NCBI RefSeq assembly: GCF_003515775.1
Contig: NZ_QWEI01000001.1
Coordinates: forward strand, 910,106 to 974,105
Origin: Ureibacillus yapensis
GTDB lineage: Bacteria; Bacillota; Bacilli; Bacillales_A; Planococcaceae
Length of the DNA stretch: 64,000 nucleotides
Reading direction: 5' to 3'
Program-made: the position numbers and the translations under genes
Shown: in pieces, positions 58,027 through 64,000 of the stretch
Numbering within the stretch: position 1 is the stretch's first letter
Layout of the letters: each line of letters starts with the position of its first letter
Notes under the pieces: generated by a model
The model's database searches: none
What the model was told of the DNA's origin: nothing
The model's input: only the letters and a program-made list of their open reading frames with translations

Positions 58027-59070
58027 TTAGTTGCTTTGCTTGCGGTCAATATAGGCACACGCCATTTTTAACAAAGGCAATATTATCAAAAAAACAAAAA
58101 GCAAGCGGAAGATTTGAAACACGGTCACAACCGACACATCCGCCCCAATAGCAGTGGCAAGCAGACTCATTTGATCCAGCCCGCCTGCCGCTGTGCTTAA
58201 AAAACTTGTACTCATTGAGTAATCGAAAAAGTAGACCAAAAAATAAGCTTGGCCAAAAGTAGCCAATAGCAAGAACAAGGCGCTTCCAATACCGAATAGA
58301 ACCACCTTTTTCCCCAATCGAATCATTTTAGGCTTCAGCAACAATCCGATATATGCCCCCAACAGCAATTGTGAAACATGCAATAATATGGATGGGATAT
58401 GAGGAGTATCGATACCAGCGAAAGTTGAAAAGATTATTAAAAGAACGGGTGTTAAAAAGTATGGAACAGGCACCTTTATTTTCTTGCCAATCCACACACT
58501 TGCTCCAGCCACCAAGAACAGCAAAAGAAGCGGAAGCAAATCAGCTGCATTCAAACTATCTTCCATTCTGATCGGGTTTTCATGAGCAGATAAAATAAAC
58601 GGAATCAACATAACAATGCAAATGACCCGCACCACATGAAAATAGGCAACAGCTGCCAGGTCAATATCTTTTTCCTCTTCCGCAAACACGACAATTTGGC
58701 TTAACCCGCCCGGAACCGTACAAGTTAATGCCGTCTTTAACGATAGATCGCTCATTTTATAGAGACCCCATGCCATCAGAACACTAACCATGACGATGCT
58801 GATATTAATAAGCAACATCACGAAAATGAGCCAACCCAACCCTGCAAAAACATCCAATTGAAAAGTTTGCCCGATTGAAACCCCTATTACCACAAGCCCT
58901 GCATTCCGCAATTGGACGGGCATTACAAGTTCATGCTTGATAAAAAATTGGCCGATTAACAAAGCAAATAATGGTCCAAGCATCCATGGCACAGGAAGAT
59001 GAAGCATCTCAAACAAGACGGCTCCTATTATGCTAATCACTATAACGGGAATAATTGATTTAATTTTGTG
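58027..59070 (-). CDS. AbrB-family (membrane regulator type) protein
   Basis: The protein has about 347 residues and ten or so membrane segments in two AbrB-duplication repeats (COG3180). The repeats carry LPVPWMLGPLFALLIGQFF with LRNAGLVVIGVSIGQTFQLD, and HVSQLLLGAYIGLLLKPKMI with STAAGGLDQMSLLATAIGAD. The paired TVPGGLSQIVVFAEE and AAGGLDQMSLLATA are the family hallmark. Function is unknown; transport of small organic compounds is suspected. The start at TTG 59070 follows GAGGGTTACATA; an upstream GTG at 59151 has no binding site. Confidence 0.78.
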   Translation of the reverse strand, partial: HKIKSIIPVIVISIIGAVLFEMLHLPVPWMLGPLFALLIGQFFIKHELVMPVQLRNAGLVVIGVSIGQTFQLDVFAGLGWLIFVMLLINISIVMVSVLMAWGLYKMSDLSLKTALTCTVPGGLSQIVVFAEEEKDIDLAAVAYFHVVRVICIVMLIPFILSAHENPIRMEDSLNAADLLPLLLLFLVAGASVWIGKKIKVPVPYFLTPVLLIIFSTFAGIDTPHIPSILLHVSQLLLGAYIGLLLKPKMIRLGKKVVLFGIGSALFLLLATFGQAYFLVYFFDYSMSTSFLSTAAGGLDQMSLLATAIGADVSVVTVFQIFRLLFVFLIILPLLKMACAYIDRKQSN

Positions 59071-59248
59071 CAATATGTAACCCTCGATTCTGTCGAATGA
59101 CCTGTAAATCTCTGCACCTTGGCGTATAAACCTGAGCTTTACTTTCGGCACAAGAAAAAATTATGTATTCCCATTATATAGAAAAAAGCTGCTTCTATAA
59201 ATATTTCTCCTTTCACCAATATACCTAAAGCTTCTCTTTCAACAGAAG

Positions 59249-59278
59249 AGAGCCGATTTCCCATTAGAAACCGGCTCC
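59249..59278 (-). terminator. Terminator of the VOC gene
   Basis: GAGCCGATTTCC and GAAACCGGCTC pair with one mismatch about 15 bases past the stop. Confidence 0.8.
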
Positions 59279-59291
59279 TGAATCTTTAGTT

Positions 59292-59657
59292 TTATTTCTG
59301 GTAATTTAAAATCCACCCTATGCCAAACTGGTCAACTAAATTGGCATGCAAGGCTCCCCAAGTTGTTTCCTGAAGCTCTACCATCACGTTTCCGGATACG
59401 CTTAAATCGTTATAGACACGCGTGATCTCCTCTTCACTTTCACACTCCAAACTTACACGGATCTGGTCGCCTTGCTCCGTTTTGCCAAATGTGTCCGAAA
59501 AGTAGATGCTGCTGTTTCCAACAACCAGCTCTGCATGCAAACACTTCCCATCCTCTGTTTGCTGCATATTTTTTAGCTCACCGTTTAAAATATTTCGATA
59601 GTATTCCACAATCTCAATACAGTTTTCAATAAAGATATAGGGACTGGCACTTTTCAA
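59292..59657 (-). CDS. VOC-superfamily (glyoxalase/PhnB-like) protein
   Basis: This 121-residue single-domain protein has the VOC beta-alpha-beta pattern: SPYIFIENCIEIVEYYRNIL, AELVVGNSSIYFSDTF and the late TWGALHANLVDQFGIGWILN, close to PhnB-like proteins. Metal ligands seem incomplete (His near residue 41 in KCLHAELV, and Glu/His at the end unclear). The substrate is unknown. The start is TTG 59657 with GGAGGT 7 bases upstream. Isolated gene. Confidence 0.8.
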   Translation of the reverse strand: MKSASPYIFIENCIEIVEYYRNILNGELKNMQQTEDGKCLHAELVVGNSSIYFSDTFGKTEQGDQIRVSLECESEEEITRVYNDLSVSGNVMVELQETTWGALHANLVDQFGIGWILNYQK

Positions 59658-59729
59658 GCGAATACCTCCAAGCTTTTTCTCATTGCACTATTACTATCTC
59701 CATAAAATGAAAGAAGAAACATCTCTGTA

Positions 59730-59767
59730 AAAAAGACGTTTTAGAATAAACCCAAAACGCCTTTTCC
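59730..59767 (-). terminator. Terminator of the GGDEF/EAL gene
   Basis: AAAAGACGTTTT and AAAACGCCTTTT pair with one mismatch; it begins 4 bases past the stop codon. Confidence 0.8.
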
Positions 59768-59770
59768 CAA

Positions 59771-61855
59771 TTATTGAACTTGTAGAATCTTTTCGAAATC
59801 GTCTTTCTTTAGCGGTTTGCTGTAGAAATAACCTTGCGCGAGTTTGCAGCCATTTTTGACTAGCAAGTTTGCCTGCTCTTCCATTTCGACCCCTTCTGCA
59901 ATTACATTCAGGCCGACACTGTTGGCGATATTCACGATGGCCATAATAATCGCATTGCTTTCTTCATTTGTGTGAAGATCTCTTACAAAAGACTGGTCGA
60001 TTTTTAATGTATTAATAGGAAGATTTTTAATATAGCTCAAGGAACTATATCCTGTCCCAAAATCATCTACCGAAACTTGTATTCCAAGTTTTTGGATTTC
60101 TTCCAAGATGGAAACCGTATTCCTTACATCTGCAAAAATACTTTCCGTTACTTCCAATTCAAGAGACATTGGACTTAGGCTTGTTTCTTCTAAAATCCGT
60201 TTTACTTTTTCTATAAAATCAGGGTCTTCCAGCTGTCGAACCGAGACATTCACTGACACGACGAAATCCGGAAACCCTTCATTTTGCCATGCTTTTACTT
60301 GGCGGCAGCTTTCTCGTAAGATCCATTCCCCCATCGGCACGATCAAACCTGTTTCTTCGGCCAAGGAGATGAATTTTCCCGGTGGAATCGTTCCCAAATC
60401 ATGGTGATGCCATCTTACCAAACTTTCGGCTCCAATGATTTTATTGGTTTCGATATTGATTTTGGGTTGAAACTCCAAAAAGAACTGCTCTTCTTTTAAC
60501 GCGCTTCTTAAAGCACTTTCCAATAATCTGCGTTCCAATGACTGGTTTTCAATTGTTTGATCAAACACTTGGTAGTTGTTTTTGGTCCCGCTTTTGACGA
60601 TCGATAAAGCAGAATCCGCATTTCTTATTAATTCCTCCGGCGATTGGCCGTGGACTGGATAGTGCGCCACTCCAATACTGCACGAAACAATAAAATCGTT
60701 TCCATTGACCGTAATCGGTGAGTTGAACTTTGATAAAATCCTTTGGACGATCATAACCGTTTCTTCTTGCTCAACATCTTTCAACAAGATGATAAACTCA
60801 TCGCCGCCCATTCGGGCAACCATGTCTGTCGGGCGGATGGATTCTTTAATATTGGATGCAGCTTGTTGAATGACGAGATCCCCATTATCATGCCCAATTT
60901 GTTCATTGATCGACTTAAAGTTATCCAAATCAATCATCAAGATGGACATCTTTTCTTTTGATTTTTTTCGCTCCATCAGGTCATTTCGAAGTTGGCTCAT
61001 AAAAGAACGGCGATTCGGAAAATTCGTTAACGCATCATGGTAAGCAAGATGGAAAATTCTCTTTTCCGTTTCTTTTCGGCCTGTAATATCTTTCATGACG
61101 ATGAGCACTTGATCACTGGAGTCCTTGTCATTATCCAGATGACTGATGGATGCTTCTACAATGATATACTCGCCATTCGAGCATTTTAAACGGAATTCCC
61201 TTTCGAAATTGCATTTCTTCTTTTTTAAGAACGCTTTTAACTTTTTGGCAAAAGCACCTCGTTCATCAAAATGGACCAAGTCAAACAAATTACTTGTTTC
61301 CAACGTAGCCAAATCGTAGTTCAATATGTTCTTAAAAGACGGTGAAACATAATTAAATCGTCCATCCGGTTCAATCAACGCAATCAGGTTCACCGAATTT
61401 TCGGCAATTAACCGATATTTTTCATTGCTTTGGATTACTTCTTCCTCGAGTAATTTCTCTTTCGTAATATCCGATCTGATTGAAATATATTGCTCCGGTT
61501 TTCCCTTTTCATTTAAAAATGGCACAATTGTGGCCTGTACCCAGTAGAAAGAGCCATTCTTTTTCTTATTCCGGATTTCGCCGCGCCAAATTTCTCCTGA
61601 GCCAATTGTTTTATACATATTTTTAAAAAATTCTTTTGAATGATAGCCTGAATTTAGAATGCGGTGATTTTGGCCAATCAGTTCTTCTCGGCTATATTGA
61701 GCGGTCTCACAGAATAAGTCATTTACGAATAATATTTCGCCCTGCGGATTCGTAATTGCCACGATGGCCGACTTATCCAACGCATAATCTATTTTAAGAA
61801 GAGCATCTATCCGCTCCTGCATTTCTACTTGTTGTTGTTTTTCAAAACGATTCAT
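59771..61855 (-). CDS. PAS-PAS-GGDEF-EAL cyclic di-GMP protein
   Basis: This 694-residue cytoplasmic protein has PAS 1 (about residues 25-125: AIVAITNPQGEILFVNDLFC), a PAC end, PAS 2 (about 145-260) and a GGDEF domain (about 270-430). The GGDEF active site is intact: ARMGGDEFIILLKDVEQEE. The EAL domain (about 440-690) has the catalytic segment as IIGAESLVRWHHHDLG, so ESL replaces the usual EAL. The metal ligands of DDFGTGYSSLSYIKNLPIN and a conserved final EGVE-like MEEQANLL are present. It should make and/or cleave cyclic di-GMP depending on PAS ligands. AAAGGAGAAAGCGT precedes the ATG. Confidence 0.9.
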   Translation of the reverse strand: MNRFEKQQQVEMQERIDALLKIDYALDKSAIVAITNPQGEILFVNDLFCETAQYSREELIGQNHRILNSGYHSKEFFKNMYKTIGSGEIWRGEIRNKKKNGSFYWVQATIVPFLNEKGKPEQYISIRSDITKEKLLEEEVIQSNEKYRLIAENSVNLIALIEPDGRFNYVSPSFKNILNYDLATLETSNLFDLVHFDERGAFAKKLKAFLKKKKCNFEREFRLKCSNGEYIIVEASISHLDNDKDSSDQVLIVMKDITGRKETEKRIFHLAYHDALTNFPNRRSFMSQLRNDLMERKKSKEKMSILMIDLDNFKSINEQIGHDNGDLVIQQAASNIKESIRPTDMVARMGGDEFIILLKDVEQEETVMIVQRILSKFNSPITVNGNDFIVSCSIGVAHYPVHGQSPEELIRNADSALSIVKSGTKNNYQVFDQTIENQSLERRLLESALRSALKEEQFFLEFQPKINIETNKIIGAESLVRWHHHDLGTIPPGKFISLAEETGLIVPMGEWILRESCRQVKAWQNEGFPDFVVSVNVSVRQLEDPDFIEKVKRILEETSLSPMSLELEVTESIFADVRNTVSILEEIQKLGIQVSVDDFGTGYSSLSYIKNLPINTLKIDQSFVRDLHTNEESNAIIMAIVNIANSVGLNVIAEGVEMEEQANLLVKNGCKLAQGYFYSKPLKKDDFEKILQVQ

Positions 61856-62209
61856 ACGCTTTCTCCTTTAGTAAATACTGAGCATTTGAAGCTTCCTCCC
61901 ATATTTACATAACCTTTACATATCATTATTTTACCAAAGAATATAGTGGAAACGTGAAAGTAGTTTTAAAGAATTATATTTTCTATTTTAAATGTCAGAA
62001 AAATGTAACAGTTCAGGAAATTATTTTCCATTTTTTTCTTAATAATGAAAAGATTATAGACAAAATGCTCTTTAATAGTCTTTTCTAAGTAAAAATAACT
62101 AAATAAATCATCATTCACAAGGGTACAAGCATACTATAAACCAACTATCAAAGATTGCAATAGAGTGCGAGAGTGTAATAGAAATCAACCATGGTTAGGA
62201 GGAGATGAT
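61856..62209. other. Gap between GGDEF/EAL gene and GNAT gene
   Basis: About 350 bases of AT-rich DNA with divergent promoters expected. An imperfect hairpin GAAAAGATTAT/ATAGTCTTTTC lies at about 62047-62087. I see no gene and no clear operator. Confidence 0.4.
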
Positions 62210-62746
62210 ATGTTGTCAAATTTAACTGGCAGGAAGATACTGTTGAGAGAAATGAAGGAAGCCGATTGGGTGGATGTTCATAAATATGCTTCCCTCTCCG
62301 CAGTTTGCGAATACCAGCCTTGGGGACCGAATTCCGAGGAGGACTCATGGGAATTCGTTCAACAAGTTCTAGCGGATGCTAAAGAATATCCCAGGTCACG
62401 CTATGTTTTCGCAATGATTGCAGAAGAAAAACTGATTGGTTCCGGGGAAATTGCCATTCGTGATTTTATTGATCGGAAAGGCGAAATCGGTTATATCGTC
62501 CATCCGGATTATTGGGGATTGGGATATGCAACCGAGATGGCGAAGCTGTTAATCGACTTTGGTTTTTCCCAATTAAATCTTCATCGAATTTCTGCCACAT
62601 GTGACCCGCGCAATATCGGTTCGGTAAGGGTTCTGGAAAAGGCCGGCATGGCGAGGGAAGGTACAATTCGCGATGATTTCCTGCTTCATAATGGTTGGCG
62701 GGATTCCTATATCTATGGCGTGCTGGAGCAGGAATGGAGGAAATAG
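62210..62746 (+). CDS. GNAT N-acetyltransferase (RimJ/RimL-like)
   Basis: This 178-residue acetyltransferase has the N-terminal RKILLREMKEADWVDVHKYA, the acetyl-CoA loop GYIVHPDYWGLGYATEMAKLL and motif B LNLHRISATCDPRNIGSVRV ending KAGMAREGTIRDDFLL. This is the RimJ/RimL/YdaF-type layout. Substrate unknown. AGGAGGAGATGAT precedes the ATG at 62210; the frame is open further 5' but without a site. Confidence 0.88.
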   Translation: MLSNLTGRKILLREMKEADWVDVHKYASLSAVCEYQPWGPNSEEDSWEFVQQVLADAKEYPRSRYVFAMIAEEKLIGSGEIAIRDFIDRKGEIGYIVHPDYWGLGYATEMAKLLIDFGFSQLNLHRISATCDPRNIGSVRVLEKAGMAREGTIRDDFLLHNGWRDSYIYGVLEQEWRK

Positions 62747-62815
62747 CGTTGCTTCCAGTCAACGAAAAGCATCATTGAGCTGGCTTTTTTTGCAACATTT
62801 ATCACCTTTTTTCAA

Positions 62816-62844
62816 GAGTATTTTTGCCTTTCCTGTTCATAATG
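62816..62844 (+). promoter_or_regulatory. SigG-like promoter of sspH
   Basis: GAGTA (62816-62820), a 17-nt spacer and CATAATG (62838-62844) resemble the SigG consensus GHATR and CATNHTA at the -10, with mismatches in each. Forespore expression is expected for SspH. The match is by eye only. Confidence 0.4.
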
Positions 62845-62883
62845 AAAGAGTAGTGCAAAATATCACTTTAGGAGGATGCCATG

Positions 62884-63063
62884 ATGAATGCGCAAAGAGC
62901 TCAAGAAATTTCAGAATCACCAGTGATTGCCAAAGTTATGTATAACGGTGAAAGAGTGTATATCCAGCATGTAGACGCGAATCAAGCAACAGCAAGAATT
63001 TATCCATTGGATGATCCCCAAAAAGAACAAGAAGTGCCCTTGTCGAGCTTAGTGGAACAGTAA
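62884..63063 (+). CDS. sspH: H-type small acid-soluble spore protein
   Basis: This 59-residue protein matches SspH throughout: MNAQRAQEISESPVIAKVMY, then NGERVYIQHVDANQATARIY and the end PLSSLVEQ. H-type SASPs are forespore-made proteins stored in the spore core. AGGAGGATGCC precedes two consecutive ATGs at 62881 and 62884; the second gives the usual spacing and length. Two other small Asn/Lys-rich genes follow. Confidence 0.93.
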   Translation: MNAQRAQEISESPVIAKVMYNGERVYIQHVDANQATARIYPLDDPQKEQEVPLSSLVEQ

Positions 63064-63171
63064 TTACGGCCTCACTTTACTTTTAACAGACAAGAAATGT
63101 TCTATACATGAAAATCTTCTTGAGAATAAATCTCCTGATGCTGAGCAAATTAGTATCTAGGAGGTGAACTC

Positions 63172-63378
63172 ATGGGGAATAAAAACAGCAAAGAAACATT
63201 GAACGTTAGAAACCATAACCCTTTCGAAACATACAAGCACCTGCACACCAACACAACGAGCCATCGGGACAATCCCGAGGACAACACTGCTGAAATCGCA
63301 GAAGAGTTTGACTCAAAAGTGAAAAATAAAAATAACGCAACAAACCACGATAAAAACCAGAAATCAAATAAAAGATAA
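63172..63378 (+). CDS. Small Asn/Lys-rich protein, possible SASP relative
   Basis: This 68-residue hydrophilic protein is rich in Asn, Lys and Thr with no hydrophobic segment. Its end DNTAEIAEEFDSKVKNKNN resembles the gamma-type SASP repeat unit (EFA-ET-x-QVK-QN). The next gene has a similar NNQEIAQELDIQVIKNNN. AGGAGGTGAACTC, a perfect site, precedes the ATG. GAATA-N17-CAAATTA just upstream (63124-63151) may be a SigG-type promoter. A forespore role is inferred from context and composition. Confidence 0.65.
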   Translation: MGNKNSKETLNVRNHNPFETYKHLHTNTTSHRDNPEDNTAEIAEEFDSKVKNKNNATNHDKNQKSNKR

Positions 63379-63397
63379 GATAACGGAGGAATGCACA

Positions 63398-63538
63398 ATG
63401 GCTAAAAATAATAACAACAAAAAACAAAAACAACAAAACAACAATCTGAACAACAATCAAGAAATCGCGCAAGAGCTGGATATCCAAGTAATCAAAAATA
63501 ATAACAACAAGCAACAAAAAAGCAAAAAAAATAAATAA
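63398..63538 (+). CDS. Small 46-residue Asn/Lys/Gln-rich protein
   Basis: An ATG at 63398 has GGAGGAATGCACA upstream and opens a 46-codon frame ending in TAA at 63536-63538. The protein is MAKNNNNKKQKQQNNN-like at its start, then has EIAQELDIQVIK in the middle and a basic Asn/Lys end. The middle resembles the gamma-type SASP unit and the 63172 neighbour. It follows that gene by 19 bases, so both are probably one operon. It has the length and composition of spore core proteins. Confidence 0.65.
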   Translation: MAKNNNNKKQKQQNNNLNNNQEIAQELDIQVIKNNNNKQQKSKKNK

Positions 63539-63547
63539 CGGTTGCAA

Positions 63548-63586
63548 AATGCATCAAAAGCAGGTTGATATGCTTTTGGTGCATTA
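63548..63586 (+). terminator. Terminator after the small spore-like genes
   Basis: AATGCATCAAAAGCA and TGCTTTTGGTGCATT pair with one G-U mismatch around an 8-nt loop. The T-run is short. Confidence 0.8.
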
Positions 63587-63668
63587 TCTTGTTATAGGGA
63601 ATAACCAAAATTACTTCCTTACCAAAATCAGGCTTTTTAATCCCTCATGCCGAAAGCGAGCTTTCATA

Positions 63669-64000
63669 CTATAAACTGCAGCTCATAATGATCAATTCAC
63701 CTTTTTTCCCCATTCTGCGCTCTCCATGGTCAATAAAGCCACATTTCACATAAAGTTTCTGGGCCACATCATTTTCTTTATTCACGGCCAATACGATTTC
63801 ATCAATTTCCTTAAAATGCTCTTTGATAAATGACGGCAACAGTTTTAACACTTCCTTTGCATAGCCTTTTCCCCGGTAGCGGTTATCTGTTGAGAATGCC
63901 CTTAATAAAATGGCGCTAGGATTATCGGCGAAAGGTTTGACGCCCTCATTCTTATGCAAGTTAAAATAGGTCACCAAATTCCCTTCCTGTATGGCTAAAA
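63669..64000 (-). CDS. GNAT N-acetyltransferase, 5' end outside the window
   Basis: The frame is open to the window edge, so only the C-terminal 110 or so residues are visible. The acetyl-CoA-binding loop is FSTDNRYRGKGYAKEVLKLL, and motif B is VLAVNKENDVAQKLYVKCGF. The remaining N-terminal part lies beyond 64000. Family assignment is firm; substrate unknown. The real start cannot be given. Confidence 0.85.
   Translation of the reverse strand, partial: LAIQEGNLVTYFNLHKNEGVKPFADNPSAILLRAFSTDNRYRGKGYAKEVLKLLPSFIKEHFKEIDEIVLAVNKENDVAQKLYVKCGFIDHGERRMGKKGELIIMSCSL

Noticed and set aside
63206-63547. 113-residue hydrophobic minus-strand ORF
   Set aside because: Antisense to two small Asn/Lys-rich genes; its hydrophobicity is a by-product of AAT/AAA codons read in reverse.

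Overview
The window is a chromosomal segment of a low-GC, endospore-forming Bacillota, most like the Planococcaceae/Bacillaceae (Lysinibacillus, Solibacillus or Ureibacillus type). Evidence: an SspH-type spore protein, CotF-like coat proteins, a GsiB-type KGG stress protein behind a SigB-like promoter, a Firmicutes LexA box, many AGGAGG ribosome binding sites with TTG/GTG starts, and numerous U-tailed terminators. I saw no rRNA, tRNA, phage, transposase, CRISPR array or replication origin. The placement rests on gene content only.

Layout. 1-0.9 kb: 3' end of trpA, then a 52-nt-period non-coding repeat array. 0.9-9.5 kb: tdh, an HELGH protein, gsiB-like, the SOS-type uvrX-yolD operon, pncA, a DUF421 protein, and a divergent mtnU/mtnE pair. 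9.6-15.8 kb: MFS transporter, an internally duplicated P-loop protein, kbl (partner of tdh), an XRE/membrane-protein pair, a YczE-like protein and YbaK. 16-25.4 kb: a gentisate-pathway regulon with a DinB-fold protein, two IclR paralogues, 3-hydroxybenzoate 6-hydroxylase, an FAH-family hydrolase, gentisate 1,2-dioxygenase and a TRAP transporter. 25.4-47.3 kb: Na/Pi symporter, coat proteins with a QQQNS tract, topB, pbpC, aminotransferase, DUF1541 lipoprotein, staygreen protein, SelO, MATE, flavin reductase, CPA antiporter, a PseG-like protein and an ABC-F ATPase. 47.5-64 kb: a NERD protein whose 3' end runs into a 21-nt repeat array, an Spx-like/MarR pair, a glnQHMP-type ABC transporter, an ECF-like sigma factor, M20 dipeptidase, ctaB, an AbrB-type membrane protein, a GGDEF/EAL protein, sspH with two small Asn/Lys-rich genes, and a truncated GNAT.

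How genes work together. The 16-25 kb block would take 3-hydroxybenzoate to gentisate (hydroxylase), to maleylpyruvate (dioxygenase), and after isomerisation to fumarate and pyruvate (FAH hydrolase), with TRAP proteins as the likely importer. No glutathione-type isomerase is present. The DinB-fold gene shares a 17-bp operator motif with the hydrolase promoter and is the best candidate for a thiol-dependent (perhaps bacillithiol) maleylpyruvate isomerase. Tdh and Kbl form threonine catabolism although 11 kb apart. MtnE and MtnU finish methionine salvage.

Most unusual features: the 52-nt arrays (360-895 and 56710-56940), the 21-nt array beside the NERD gene, an inverted pair of about 100-nt dispersed repeats (15955 and 45610), and a folded repeat at 42816-43010.
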